From the NCBI GenBank assembly GCA_040222275.1, contig JAVKDJ010000094.1:124001-188000 (forward strand): a stretch of DNA of 64,000 bases. The letters run 5' to 3'. Below, in pieces: positions 10,301-18,769 of this stretch. Positions within the stretch are counted from its first letter, which is position 1. The number at the start of each line of letters is the position of its first letter. The position numbers were made by a program, and so were the translations under genes. The DNA comes from CAXBNB01 sp040222275. Its GTDB lineage: Bacteria > Bacteroidota > Bacteroidia > Cytophagales > Cyclobacteriaceae. The notes below the pieces were generated by a model. The model had not been told where the DNA came from and did no database searches. It saw only the letters and a program-made list of their open reading frames with translations.

Positions 10301-10627
10301 AATAGCTGTAATATCCTCAAAAATGAAATCACCCTGATTTAAGTACAGCTTATTCCGTCCCAGGTTAGCAGTAAAATAAATGTCGTCAAGTCCGTCATTG
10401 TTGATATCTCCAACGGCCACCCCTCCTCCATTGTAGTAGTATTCGTAGTTCAGAATATTGAACCTGGCGTCAACTGGAAGGGCATTTGTAAAATCAATTT
10501 GTGTACGGGCTGGTGGCAGCAACTCAAACAAAGGCTGAGTGCCTTTGTTTACTTCCTGCTCCTGGTGCCTTTCATGGCAACCCACTGCAACCAAAAGCAC
10601 TACAAAAACCAACCATACTTTTTTCAT
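7301..10627 (-). CDS. FG-GAP (VCBS) repeat lipoprotein with ASPIC/UnbV domain
   Basis: Predicted secreted beta-propeller protein. The lipoprotein signal ends in VLLVAVGC. Many FG-GAP/VCBS repeats follow, with calcium-binding loops such as DINNDGLDDIYF, DVNADGFLDIYV, DLDNDGDLDLIV and DFDGDSIPDLII. An ASPIC/UnbV domain (GGLGCKVMLKT, then TVLWPDRKRQTLKNV) lies near the middle and separates two propeller blocks. Such proteins are common in polysaccharide loci of Bacteroidota and are thought to bind ligands or partners rather than catalyse; that is family knowledge, not proof here. I chose ATG 10627 because the longer reading to 10651 needs a TTG start and adds eight residues before the signal peptide. 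It lies 30 bp after the GH95 gene and heads towards the DUF1549/DUF1501 pair, so these four genes are probably one operon. Confidence 0.92.
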   Translation of the reverse strand: MKKVWLVFVVLLVAVGCHERHQEQEVNKGTQPLFELLPPARTQIDFTNALPVDARFNILNYEYYYNGGGVAVGDINNDGLDDIYFTANLGRNKLYLNQGDFIFEDITAIAGVEGRQGWHTGATMADVNADGFLDIYVCRSGRFGTKYRENELFINNGDGTFTEKASQYGLNDPSYSTQALFFDFDRDNDLDMFLVNHSVELLTPDYIKKWKKNAHPHVGDKLYENDKGYFRDISNQAGIKQTALGYGLGVAAADINNDGYPDLYVTNDYTESDHLYINNGDKTFRESIKQRTRHISNFGMGVDIGDINNDGWADIFTADMAPEDNYRQKTNMKSMDVESFYKAVKLGFHYQYMSNALQLNRGKGKFSEVAQFAGVSNTDWSWAGLFGDLDNDCWQDIYVTNGFRREFANKDFIRYKSAKIKQVSTMGNQARFEVISGLLDTLQEGKLSNYVYRNLKDLGFENRNSDWGLDQPSFSNGASLADLDNDGDLDLIVNNIDQPAFVYKNNSSERVGHNYLQVGFEGPKGNPGGLGCKVMLKTEESVQVRENFPTRGYQSSVPPYGHFGLGDAPSVPELTVLWPDRKRQTLKNVPGNQRLVLKYDDALENHSKEKNRKLIFHKTNANGLNFKHEENDYNDFEREVLLPHKMSQFGPALAVADVDANGLDDVYIGGAKGQSGRLFLQVDNEKFKTVDNQPWQADSTSEDVDALFFDADNDGDNDLYVVSGGNEFAQEDSHLQDRLYLNDGYGHFQKSQGKLPRLRSSGGVVVSHDFDHDGDEDLFVGGRLTPQMYPTPASSHLLVNHKGVFTVADKQCTAGFEKLGMVTSALWTDYNQDGWEDLLVAGEWMPLTLFKNEKGCLTRMHIPSLESNIGWWNSLAQYDFDQDGDLDYVAGNLGLNYKYKADMDAPFHVYANDFDENGSLDIVLGYDGNGELYPLRGLQCSSQQMPFIKSKFKSYHEFGKATLTDIYDESKLETALHYTATNFAHSYIENLGNGTFNWRPLPNLAQLSAINSMLIQDFDGDSIPDLIIAGNNHAVEVETIRNDASYGLFLKGDGRGKFTPVDMHVSGLELSGDVKKISLLRTQAGQLMVAAVNDDSLKVVKIESKINN

Positions 10628-10657
10628 AAATAAGGAAACCAGTTGACACAATACATT

Positions 10658-13198
10658 TTAAAATGTGATATCCAGCCTTACTAATTCGTTTGCTGGTAGT
10701 TCGACAATTTTTTCATCGAGTTTAGCGCCATCTGTTACCCTGGCTCCACCCTTTTTTACTTTACACGTTTTTATCCCGTTTTCACGGCGTATGCGAAGTT
10801 TCACTTGCTGAACTTTGCCCGAAACCACGTCTAACCTCAAGTTTCTCCCTTCTAAATCCCATTGCAACAAATCAATCTTTAGCTGCTGGCGTGCCAGAAT
10901 ACCACGAACCTCACCCTGTGTCCATGCCTCCACCACGGCTGGCAATAAATCAAGTTTTTGAGGGGAGGATTTCACGAGTGTGTTATTTACCAACTCAGGA
11001 AACATACCTCCAGCATCTACATTGAATACATGGTGTTGGCTGTTGTGTGAAGTCATCATGCTCGGGTAAACCATTCGGTTTTTTACCAGCATACAAAACA
11101 TATCCCATACTATATCACTTCTTTCAAGGAAAGCCGCTGTTGCAGTGCGCTGGGATATCCCAAAACCAGAGGTTGCAGTAATATTGTTACACCTTACTTC
11201 GAGGGCTTTCATGCCTGCCGCCCATAGTTCGGGGGTTTCTTCCTGACTAAACTCACCAGTAACGAACATGGGATAAAGGGGGGAACAATGCGAGTGTTTC
11301 TCTTCTACTAATGGGTTAGTAGGGTCGGCATATTCCTTAAGTACACCATCAGGATTAATTCCATAGTCGGGTAGTTTACTGAGCATCGTCTGCCACAAGG
11401 GGATTTTATCGTGATCGGTGTTTAACATCCTGCAAAAGCGGATAAGATTATTCAGTATCTCCCGTATTGCTGCTATATCCTGGGTTGGGTTGCTACCCAG
11501 TGCATGCTGACCGGAAGTTCGCATTTCCGCAGAATAAGCTGGTGAAATACACAGTTTTCCATTTTCGTCTTCCCATAAAAAATCTTCATAAAAGGCTGCT
11601 ACCTCTTTGAGGTAAGGAACTGTTCTTTTTTCCAAAAACTCCCTATCTCCAAAATAATTCCAATGCTCTATGAAATAATGCCCAAACCATGCTGCTCCAC
11701 TGTGCCATAGATGCCCTGGGTAGTTCTCGTTCCAATGGATCATTACCCCTGTGTTTGATATTCGGGATGGCAGCATGATTCCATCACAGCCGTAGTACTT
11801 TTGGGCGTTGAGCTTAAAGTCGTCCATATGGCGGTCCAACAGGCTAAAAACCCCTTCCATTTGCTCGGGTAGGTTTGCACTGAAAGCACTGCCTATGGCG
11901 CATTGCACGTTGGCATCCATGGTATAATCCCCACTAAAAAAAGGGGTTTCCCATAAACCTGACCATATCCCCTGAAGGTTTGGTGGGTTATATTCTGATC
12001 CAGCACAGATCAACATGTACCTACTGGCATCATACAAGCGTTCAACAAATTCCAGATCAGGATACCCCTGCTTTACAGCATTTTCCACCAACTCATTTCC
12101 CGAAGAAACCAATGGTGTTTTTGGTCGATATAGTTTCAACCTGGCTCGTTCGAACATTTCATTATGTAATGGATAATGCCTGGAAAACAGTTCGCTATAT
12201 TTTTCGGGAAGCTCTTTCAATGCGCTTCTTAGCATAGAAACATTGTTTTCATTATCTGTGGTCCAGGGTTGTATTCGAACCAGGATTAATACTTCATCAG
12301 AATTTTCAACAATCAGTTTATCATCCTCCTTACCCAATTTGCCACCATCGGTGATTACCTGCATAGCAATATTATAACCTCCCTTTCCCTGGGCATAAGT
12401 ATTCTCCCATATAACCCCGGCACTGTTTGTACCGGAAAAAGCTACATCGATATTGGATTCAATGCTTTTGGCTGGTGTATCAAAGTCCGCAAACTCAGTG
12501 GTTTTCCTTCCCTTAATGCTGGAAAAATCGAGTTTATTGTCTGGTATTTTTGCAATTGGTATTTTACAAGACAAAGCACCTTTTTTAGGACCTTTAAGTG
12601 AAATAACAACCACATCATCCTTTCTGGAAACAAATAGTTTCCTGACCCAGCTACCCAGATCGTCTGACCAGCCCACTTTCAGTTCGCCGCTACTAAAGTC
12701 CTCGGTTCTGATATAATCATATTTTTGACCTTTGCCACTTGTCCATAACTCCAGGTTTAATGCAGGACGAAATGGATCAGTCCATTTCAATTCCCAATTG
12801 TTTTCTTTGGCCCATTTGAGAATTACTTCATTGGCTGCTTTACTCCCTTGTTCTTTAGCTGTCTCCCTTATGGAGCTGTGATAGCGGGATAAGTCCGGAA
12901 CGGTTTCATCACTTCCAAGTGGCCTGAAGCACTGGGCATGGTTTAGCCAAATAGACTCATGCTCAGGGTTGCCAAGTATTAATGCACCCATTTTGCCATT
13001 TCCCGTTACAAACCCGTCTTCCCATGTATCCCCTTTTATGTATTTTCTGGCCGGATTGGTGCTGTAAGTTCCCCGTTTGGGTGCAATCTTTGATGCCTTC
13101 TCCTTTGTCATTCCCAATACAAGTGAATCTGCATCAATAAAAGACTCAGCAGAACTTGTAATCATAATCAAGGAAATGAAAACTAATAATTTTCCCAT
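10658..13198 (-). CDS. GH95-family glycoside hydrolase (fucosidase/galactosidase-like)
   Basis: Exported enzyme related to GH95, a family of inverting alpha-L-fucosidases and alpha-L-galactosidases. An N-terminal signal is followed by the family N-domain (GNGKMGALILGNPEHESIWLN). The catalytic (alpha/alpha)6 part has PPNLQGIWSG, YTMDANVQCAIG and SPAYSAEM, then FNVDAGGMFPELV. By comparison with Bifidobacterium AfcA, Glu558 fits the general acid, Asp728 the base-assisting Asp and Asn430 one catalytic Asn. The first catalytic Asn position is Asp428 here, so the substrate or mechanism may differ from classic fucosidases. Length (846 aa) is in range. It heads the operon towards DUF1501 and follows susD1 after a terminator and a 356-bp spacer. 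The only recognised glycosidase in the window, it suggests a fucose- or galactose-containing glycan. Confidence 0.88.
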   Translation of the reverse strand: MGKLLVFISLIMITSSAESFIDADSLVLGMTKEKASKIAPKRGTYSTNPARKYIKGDTWEDGFVTGNGKMGALILGNPEHESIWLNHAQCFRPLGSDETVPDLSRYHSSIRETAKEQGSKAANEVILKWAKENNWELKWTDPFRPALNLELWTSGKGQKYDYIRTEDFSSGELKVGWSDDLGSWVRKLFVSRKDDVVVISLKGPKKGALSCKIPIAKIPDNKLDFSSIKGRKTTEFADFDTPAKSIESNIDVAFSGTNSAGVIWENTYAQGKGGYNIAMQVITDGGKLGKEDDKLIVENSDEVLILVRIQPWTTDNENNVSMLRSALKELPEKYSELFSRHYPLHNEMFERARLKLYRPKTPLVSSGNELVENAVKQGYPDLEFVERLYDASRYMLICAGSEYNPPNLQGIWSGLWETPFFSGDYTMDANVQCAIGSAFSANLPEQMEGVFSLLDRHMDDFKLNAQKYYGCDGIMLPSRISNTGVMIHWNENYPGHLWHSGAAWFGHYFIEHWNYFGDREFLEKRTVPYLKEVAAFYEDFLWEDENGKLCISPAYSAEMRTSGQHALGSNPTQDIAAIREILNNLIRFCRMLNTDHDKIPLWQTMLSKLPDYGINPDGVLKEYADPTNPLVEEKHSHCSPLYPMFVTGEFSQEETPELWAAGMKALEVRCNNITATSGFGISQRTATAAFLERSDIVWDMFCMLVKNRMVYPSMMTSHNSQHHVFNVDAGGMFPELVNNTLVKSSPQKLDLLPAVVEAWTQGEVRGILARQQLKIDLLQWDLEGRNLRLDVVSGKVQQVKLRIRRENGIKTCKVKKGGARVTDGAKLDEKIVELPANELVRLDITF

Positions 13199-13605
13199 TT
13201 TAATATATTAAGTGTGTTGATTGTATAACTGTTTATCAGGCAAAACGGGTGGAACTTGTGTTGCACAAAATCCCTCAATTGCCGGAAATGATTTTATTAA
13301 ATGTTTGCACCCCATTGAAGGAAGTCCAGGCTCCATCATAAACATGAGTAAAGGCACTTCATTGACCAGTACTTGCTCGGATAAACTGGTGGCTCACCTT
13401 AATATTCCAACTGCTGTATAATTGGGTCAGAATTAAGCTTTGGTTCTAACAAGCCACTTCAAGTCATGAACTATAAGTACATCTACACAATCGAATCTTG
13501 TTGTGATCAGATTGCTATTGCGGTATCAGGTATTTAAGAGTGCCACCTGGAAAATTCCAACCAGAAGCTACATTTTGCAGCTTCCGGTTGGAAATATCAA
13601 GTCTA
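13199..13605. other. Spacer between susD1 and GH95 gene
   Basis: About 400 bp between the susD1 stop and the GH95 start. It holds the hairpin at 13555-13593. The remainder probably contains the GH95 promoter, but I found no TAnnTTTG box on the minus strand. The plus-strand open frame at 13221-13421 resembles nothing I know and is not called. Confidence 0.5.
13555..13593 (-). terminator. Hairpin directly after susD1
   Basis: Arms TTCCAACCAGAAGCT (13555-13569) and AGCTTCCGGTTGGAA (13579-13593) pair over 15 bp with one G-T wobble or mismatch and a 9-base loop. It lies 12 bp past the susD1 stop, so it probably terminates or attenuates the susCD transcript before the GH95 operon, or stabilises the mRNA end. 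Confidence 0.7.
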
Positions 13606-15279
13606 TCAATAACCTTCGTTCTGCACCATATTTGGATTGGCGTCTATCTCAGATTGTGGGATAGGGAGTAAATACTTGCGTTGTGGAAAGAAAGCCCGCT
13701 CTTCCATGACCACACGATCACCATCGGTGAAAGTCACCTCTCCTGTTGTCATATCTACATGTCCCGGGCGGGTGCCATACAACGGTCCTGGTATCACCTC
13801 TGCGCCGATATCCCATCGCTTGATATCATAATGGCGCAATCCTTCGAAGGCCAGTTCCACTCTGCGTTCACGGCGAACCAGCTCGCGCATTTTGTCCTGT
13901 GAATTGTAAACTCCCCTGTCAACCACCGGCATACCTGCCCGCGTCCTAATCCTGTCTAGGGCATCATATACTTCACCAGTGATTTGATTGTTTTCAATAG
14001 CAGCTTCTGCAAAAGTCAGCAGCATTTCGGCAAGACGGAACACGATAATGTTTCCCTCTCCGTTGCGCAGATCGGCCACCGGCACCACTTTGCTGTACTT
14101 ATATACATTGTACCCACTTCTGGAAGCCGATCCCTGCGTAAAGTAGTCGGGGTTTGCCACCGTTTCGGCTTCATCCAAAAACTGGCTGATGGGATTGAAA
14201 TATCGTCCGTTCCACATCGATCCTGCGTGTATGATGGTCATATCCAGCCTGGGATCCCTGTTTTCAAATGGTTTGTCAGCATCATAACCAGAGGTGGGAT
14301 CATCGATCGTTTTTCCATCCAGGGTTTCGTATGCATCGACGATACTCTGTGAGGCGTTGATGGAAGACCACCCCCCTTCCTGAGCAGGCAGCAAATGTTG
14401 CCACATTACACTTGGAAATTCATTTTGGATATGTTCGATCGCCATAATGTTTTCCTTATTGAGACTTTCATTTTCCGGCAGAAACATGTCATAGTAGGCA
14501 GTTTCGCCCACCTCGTAGAGTTCATATACATCCATGTCCATGACAGATTTGGCATCTGCCATAGCATCAGACCACATACCCTCATACAGTTCCAACCTGG
14601 CTTTCAAAGCCAGGGCAGCCCCCCTTGTGGCATGGCCTCCCGATTGGACCGCATTTTGCACTGGCAAATCCCCGGCTATCTCCCCCAGCTCCTTCAGGAT
14701 AAAATCCACTACCTCCTGTTTGGGATCACGTCCCAGGTTTGCATCCCGTGGGTCTTCTATGCTGTTGGTTACCAAGGGCACATCACCATACCACATTACT
14801 TTTTTGAAATAATCATAGGCCCTTAAAAACCTGACTTCCGCTTTGTACCGGGCTTTTTTGGATTCCTCCATATCTACCCTGTCTATGTTTTCCAAAAAAG
14901 TGTTGTACTTCACTATCCTGTTGTACTTGAAGAAGTTGTGCATATTTCTATCCGATGGGTTCACCTGGCCATTGCCTGCGGTTTTCACGCCATCCCATAT
15001 ATACTGGGAGTACCCATTGTCTGTCATCAAATCCATGAAGTTGATGTTCCAGCCGGATTCCCAGGCATTGCTCCTTTCGTTCCACCTGTAAAAATTAGGA
15101 AATGCGCTCAGTTTTGCTGTGCCATAGGCTCCTGCCAGGGCCAAATCCGCATCCTCTTGGGTCTGCCAGAAAGTGGCATCAGAAAGCTGGTCTTTTGGGT
15201 TTACATCCAAAAAATCATCTGAACATGACCAGCCTAAAACTGTGATTGCAGCGATCAATATATATATTTTAGTCTTCAT
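13606..15279 (-). CDS. SusD/RagB-family glycan-binding lipoprotein (susD1)
   Basis: Cell-surface lipoprotein that forms the lid over its SusC partner and captures oligosaccharide. The signal peptide ends in LGWSC, with the lipid-anchored Cys at residue 19, followed by SDDFLDVNPKDQLSDATFW, the typical SusD start. The tetratricopeptide-rich N-domain contains FLRAYDYFKKVMWYGDVPLV. The C-terminal SusD/RagB domain contains ERRVELAFEGLRHYDIKRW and ends in KYLLPIPQSEIDANPNMVQN. Length (557 aa) is normal. It starts 11 bp after susC1, with which it must be cotranscribed. A hairpin follows its stop. The bound glycan cannot be told from sequence. Confidence 0.96.
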   Translation of the reverse strand: MKTKIYILIAAITVLGWSCSDDFLDVNPKDQLSDATFWQTQEDADLALAGAYGTAKLSAFPNFYRWNERSNAWESGWNINFMDLMTDNGYSQYIWDGVKTAGNGQVNPSDRNMHNFFKYNRIVKYNTFLENIDRVDMEESKKARYKAEVRFLRAYDYFKKVMWYGDVPLVTNSIEDPRDANLGRDPKQEVVDFILKELGEIAGDLPVQNAVQSGGHATRGAALALKARLELYEGMWSDAMADAKSVMDMDVYELYEVGETAYYDMFLPENESLNKENIMAIEHIQNEFPSVMWQHLLPAQEGGWSSINASQSIVDAYETLDGKTIDDPTSGYDADKPFENRDPRLDMTIIHAGSMWNGRYFNPISQFLDEAETVANPDYFTQGSASRSGYNVYKYSKVVPVADLRNGEGNIIVFRLAEMLLTFAEAAIENNQITGEVYDALDRIRTRAGMPVVDRGVYNSQDKMRELVRRERRVELAFEGLRHYDIKRWDIGAEVIPGPLYGTRPGHVDMTTGEVTFTDGDRVVMEERAFFPQRKYLLPIPQSEIDANPNMVQNEGY

Positions 15280-15290
15280 TGTTTTCAGGT

Positions 15291-18200
15291 TTAAAAGTTA
15301 ACACGAATACCACCTGTAATACTCTTTACCGGAGTATAGTTGCCCCAGGCCCAATCCGGGCTTTCAGGGTCAAAGTCGTCTGACCATCCGGTAAAAGTGA
15401 GCAGGTTTTCACCACTTAGATATACCCTGATTTTGGATATGTTCCATGATTCCAACAGCGGCAAAGGCAGGTTATAGCCCAGTTGCAAATTTTTGATCCT
15501 GAAGTAGCTGGCATTTCTCACATTAAATGTGGATGCTTCGTAGTTGTGCCATTGGTCGATATGGGTAATCGGATACCTGGCGTTTGGTGTTTCTGGTGTC
15601 CACCTATCCAGATGCCTGGTCTGCGCCTTGGCCCCATTTACAAATGGGAACTCTACCTGGTCGTTTAGCAGGCCGTAAACATCGCCCATGCCCACACCAA
15701 AGATCGACAAATCAAAATTCTTATAGCCCAGGTTGATATTGAGGCCATAGGAGGTGCCTGGTATGCTACTGCCTATCACAACCCTGTCGTCCCCATTGAT
15801 CACGCCATCGTCGTTCTGGTCTTTGAACTTGAGGTCTCCTTTCTGAATGGGTGCCCCGGCTACTTTCGGGTCGTTCAAGACCTCTTCATCAGTTTGGAAA
15901 AAACCAATAGATTCATAGCCATAGTAAGCATTCCAGGGCGAACCTTCTTCTTTGAGTCGCTCGCCACTTTTGTCGGGCTTGTCATACTTCACTACATTGT
16001 TTTTGTTGAAACCGATATTGAAGGACAGGTCGTAACGGAAATCCCCGTTTACAGCAGACGTACCCAACACAAACTCAATCCCTTTGTTGCGCATGGACCC
16101 GGCATTTACCAATGGGGCCGGCAACCCGAATATACCCGACACTGGCACAGGCGTAAGGATATCTTCGGTTAGCCTGTTGTAATAATCGGCAGAAAACTGA
16201 AACCTTCCTTCAAATAGTTCAAAATCAACCCCGATATCGTAGCTTGTATTGGTTTCCCATGTAAGGTCTTCATTGGTGGCTTCTACCTGAGCCACCCCGT
16301 CTGCCACAGCCCCAAAGAATGAATAGTTGTTGCCGATGGCTATTTTAGGAATAAATTCATAGTCTCCTATCCTATGGTTGCCGAGTTTTCCCCATGATGC
16401 CCTTACTTTCAGGTTGCTCAACCAGGATAAATCCTGCATGAAGGCTTCCTCAGACATTCTCCATCCTGCGGAAACCGACGGAAACACCCCCCACCTGTTG
16501 TTAGATGCCAATTTGGAAGAGCCGTCCATACGCAGGTTGGTCTCGAAGAGGTATTTGTCTTTAAAGGAGTAATTGGCCCGTCCAAAAAATGACCTCAACC
16601 TTGACTCAACCCCAAACCCTTCAGTGGCTACACCTTCGTTGGATCCGGCGTTTATTTCAGTAAGCTCGTTATTGGGCAAATTGATGCGTCTCAGCTGATC
16701 ATAATCTTCTGTATATGCCTCCTGTGAAGTACCGGCCAATAGATTGATCTGGTGTTCACCAAAACTCTTGTCGTAGTTGAGCCAGGCCTGCAGGGTAATG
16801 TTTCTGGTCCTTCGTATGCTATTTTCCAGGGATGTGTTGCCACTTAACGTACCATCTCCCCACAGGAAACTTTTGGTGTGCTTCGATTGGTCATCAAAAT
16901 TCAGGTCAGTGGCCACCACACCTTTCAGTGTAAGCCCTTCTGCAAGCGTTACTATCCCGAAAAGCTGGGATATCAAATGAGTAGCGTTGGTCTGGTGCCT
17001 GCCTCCTTCTTCGATGAGGGCAATGGGGTTGTTGTTCAAATAGTGGTTGTATGAACCATCCGGAAATTTATTTGAAATAGTAGGAGGCGTTCGGTGTGGG
17101 TAAACAAAATAGTCTCCATTGGGACGGCTGATGTCCCTGTATGACATGGCTGTATTCAACCCAATACTGAATGCATCGCTTATCTTGGTGTCCAAATTGA
17201 ACCGAAGATTGTACCTGTCGAAATTGGTGTTTTTGTTCAGTCCTTTTTGGTTGAAATACCCCAATGAAAGCAGGTATTTGGATTTTTCTGTACCGCCCGA
17301 CACGTTTAAGTCGTGGCTATGGATGGCACCTGATCCCTGGTAGAGCAAGTCCAACCAATCAGTATCCGGAAAATTGACCGGGTCGGATCCTGTCCTGATT
17401 TTTTCCAGGTCGGCATCACTAAACTGTGGGGTTCCTCCTTCATTTACCAGGCCTTCATTTCTAAGAAGGGCATATTCATACGCTCCCAAAAATTCAGGCT
17501 TGAAGGTTGGCCTTTGCACACCCACATAGCCATTGTACGAAACTTTGGGTGCACCTGCTTCTCCTCTTTTTGTTGTGATGAGGATTACGCCATTGGCTGC
17601 CCTTGTACCATATATGGCTGCCGAAGCTGCGTCTTTCAATACACTAATGCTGGCAATATCGCCGGGATTGATATCGTCCATAGATGATTCTATGCCATCT
17701 ACCAATACCATGGGGTTGGAATTGTTCATAGTACCCACGCCCCTTATCCTGATAGAAGCCCCATCCCTGCCTGGCTCCCCGGATGACTGAACAACTGTGA
17801 CGCCAGGCATCTGACCTTGTAGTGCCGAAGAGACGTTGGTTACGGGCCTGCTTTCTATTTTGTCTGAGTCCATGGTAGCTACTGCCCCTGTAAGGTTTAC
17901 CTTCTTCTGGGTACCGTATCCAATCACTACCACTTCTTCCAACTGCTCTGCATCCAATTCCATCTGAAGGTCGATAGTTGACCTGCCTGCAATCGGTATT
18001 TCAGCCGTTTTGTATCCCACAAAAGAAATAACAAGGGTGGCGTTTTCGGGGAGGTTGATTTTGTATTGCCCGTTCAGGTCTGTGGTAATACCATTGGTTG
18101 TCCCTTTCTCTATTACTGAAGCCCCGGGCAGCCCTTCCCCGTTTTCATCGGTGATTTTCCCGGAGATGTCCACATCGGCAAGTACAGACACTAACTCTTC

Positions 18201-18584
18201 CACCAGTGGCTCGAAGGACTCTCCTTTGTTTACCTGAATGGTTTCATCTACCCTCTTGAAGCTCAATCCTGTGTTTTGGGATATAAAACGCAGCATATTG
18301 GCCAGTGACTCTTCTTTGAATGAAGCATCAAGCAGGGTCTTTTTGTGCAAAATGCCTTTTTTGTAAGCGAATGAAAATGCAGTTTGCCCTTCAATTTTGC
18401 TGAATACATCTTCAATAGACGCACCTTCAACTTCCAGTGAAAGGTAAATATGCTCAATGCTCTGTTTTTGCTGAGCTCCTACCTCTCCGGCCATCAGGAA
18501 TGTAAAAGTGAGGCATTGTGCCAAAAAACCAACTATCGCGAATTGTGACATAAGGACAAGTTGCCGTATAAGTTTAAATTTCAT
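15291..18584 (-). CDS. SusC-family TonB-dependent transporter with STN domain (susC1)
   Basis: Outer-membrane TonB-dependent channel that imports glycan fragments with SusD1. Order of parts: signal peptide; STN signalling domain (about 45-125, IYLSLEVEGASIEDVFSKI), which marks transporters that signal to FecR; a carboxypeptidase-D-like Ig domain (VDISGKITDENGEGLPGAS); the box EEVVVIGYGTQKK; the plug (IRIRGVGTMNNSNPMVLVDG, then SVLKDAASAAIYG); and a 22-strand barrel ending in GGIRVNF. Length (1097 aa) is normal. The STN domain and the upstream sigma1/fecR1 genes indicate substrate-induced expression through transmembrane signalling. The region around the Ig domain is strikingly similar at DNA level to the other three susC genes. 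The start lies just after TGTAAAAATATG, the same context as in susC4. Confidence 0.97.
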   Translation of the reverse strand: MKFKLIRQLVLMSQFAIVGFLAQCLTFTFLMAGEVGAQQKQSIEHIYLSLEVEGASIEDVFSKIEGQTAFSFAYKKGILHKKTLLDASFKEESLANMLRFISQNTGLSFKRVDETIQVNKGESFEPLVEELVSVLADVDISGKITDENGEGLPGASVIEKGTTNGITTDLNGQYKINLPENATLVISFVGYKTAEIPIAGRSTIDLQMELDAEQLEEVVVIGYGTQKKVNLTGAVATMDSDKIESRPVTNVSSALQGQMPGVTVVQSSGEPGRDGASIRIRGVGTMNNSNPMVLVDGIESSMDDINPGDIASISVLKDAASAAIYGTRAANGVILITTKRGEAGAPKVSYNGYVGVQRPTFKPEFLGAYEYALLRNEGLVNEGGTPQFSDADLEKIRTGSDPVNFPDTDWLDLLYQGSGAIHSHDLNVSGGTEKSKYLLSLGYFNQKGLNKNTNFDRYNLRFNLDTKISDAFSIGLNTAMSYRDISRPNGDYFVYPHRTPPTISNKFPDGSYNHYLNNNPIALIEEGGRHQTNATHLISQLFGIVTLAEGLTLKGVVATDLNFDDQSKHTKSFLWGDGTLSGNTSLENSIRRTRNITLQAWLNYDKSFGEHQINLLAGTSQEAYTEDYDQLRRINLPNNELTEINAGSNEGVATEGFGVESRLRSFFGRANYSFKDKYLFETNLRMDGSSKLASNNRWGVFPSVSAGWRMSEEAFMQDLSWLSNLKVRASWGKLGNHRIGDYEFIPKIAIGNNYSFFGAVADGVAQVEATNEDLTWETNTSYDIGVDFELFEGRFQFSADYYNRLTEDILTPVPVSGIFGLPAPLVNAGSMRNKGIEFVLGTSAVNGDFRYDLSFNIGFNKNNVVKYDKPDKSGERLKEEGSPWNAYYGYESIGFFQTDEEVLNDPKVAGAPIQKGDLKFKDQNDDGVINGDDRVVIGSSIPGTSYGLNINLGYKNFDLSIFGVGMGDVYGLLNDQVEFPFVNGAKAQTRHLDRWTPETPNARYPITHIDQWHNYEASTFNVRNASYFRIKNLQLGYNLPLPLLESWNISKIRVYLSGENLLTFTGWSDDFDPESPDWAWGNYTPVKSITGGIRVNF

Positions 18585-18696
18585 ATTTTTACATGTTTGG
18601 TGAATAGTTTATTTCATCAAAGACTTTTGTGATTATTTGTGTGCATCTGTCCGCCAAGACCATTTCACACCTATTGATCACATCACAAATTAAAGG

Positions 18697-18720
18697 GCCA
18701 GTTGTCTTCGTATAACTGGC
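18697..18720 (-). terminator. Hairpin between fecR1 and susC1
   Basis: Arms GCCAGTT (18697-18703) and AACTGGC (18714-18720), followed on the plus strand by TTTTTT. It lies about 50 bp past the fecR1 stop. The same arrangement occurs in the other three cassettes, so it probably ends the sigma/fecR transcript and leaves susCD under its own promoter. Confidence 0.6.
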
Positions 18721-18769
18721 TTTTTTGTTTGTACCTATTGCTCTTTTTTTACCTCCTTTCTGATTTTAA

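Noticed and set aside
13221..13421. Plus-strand open frame of 66 codons in the susD1-GH95 spacer
   Set aside because: No recognisable family, no clear promoter, and the only plus-strand candidate in its spacer; a chance frame is more likely.
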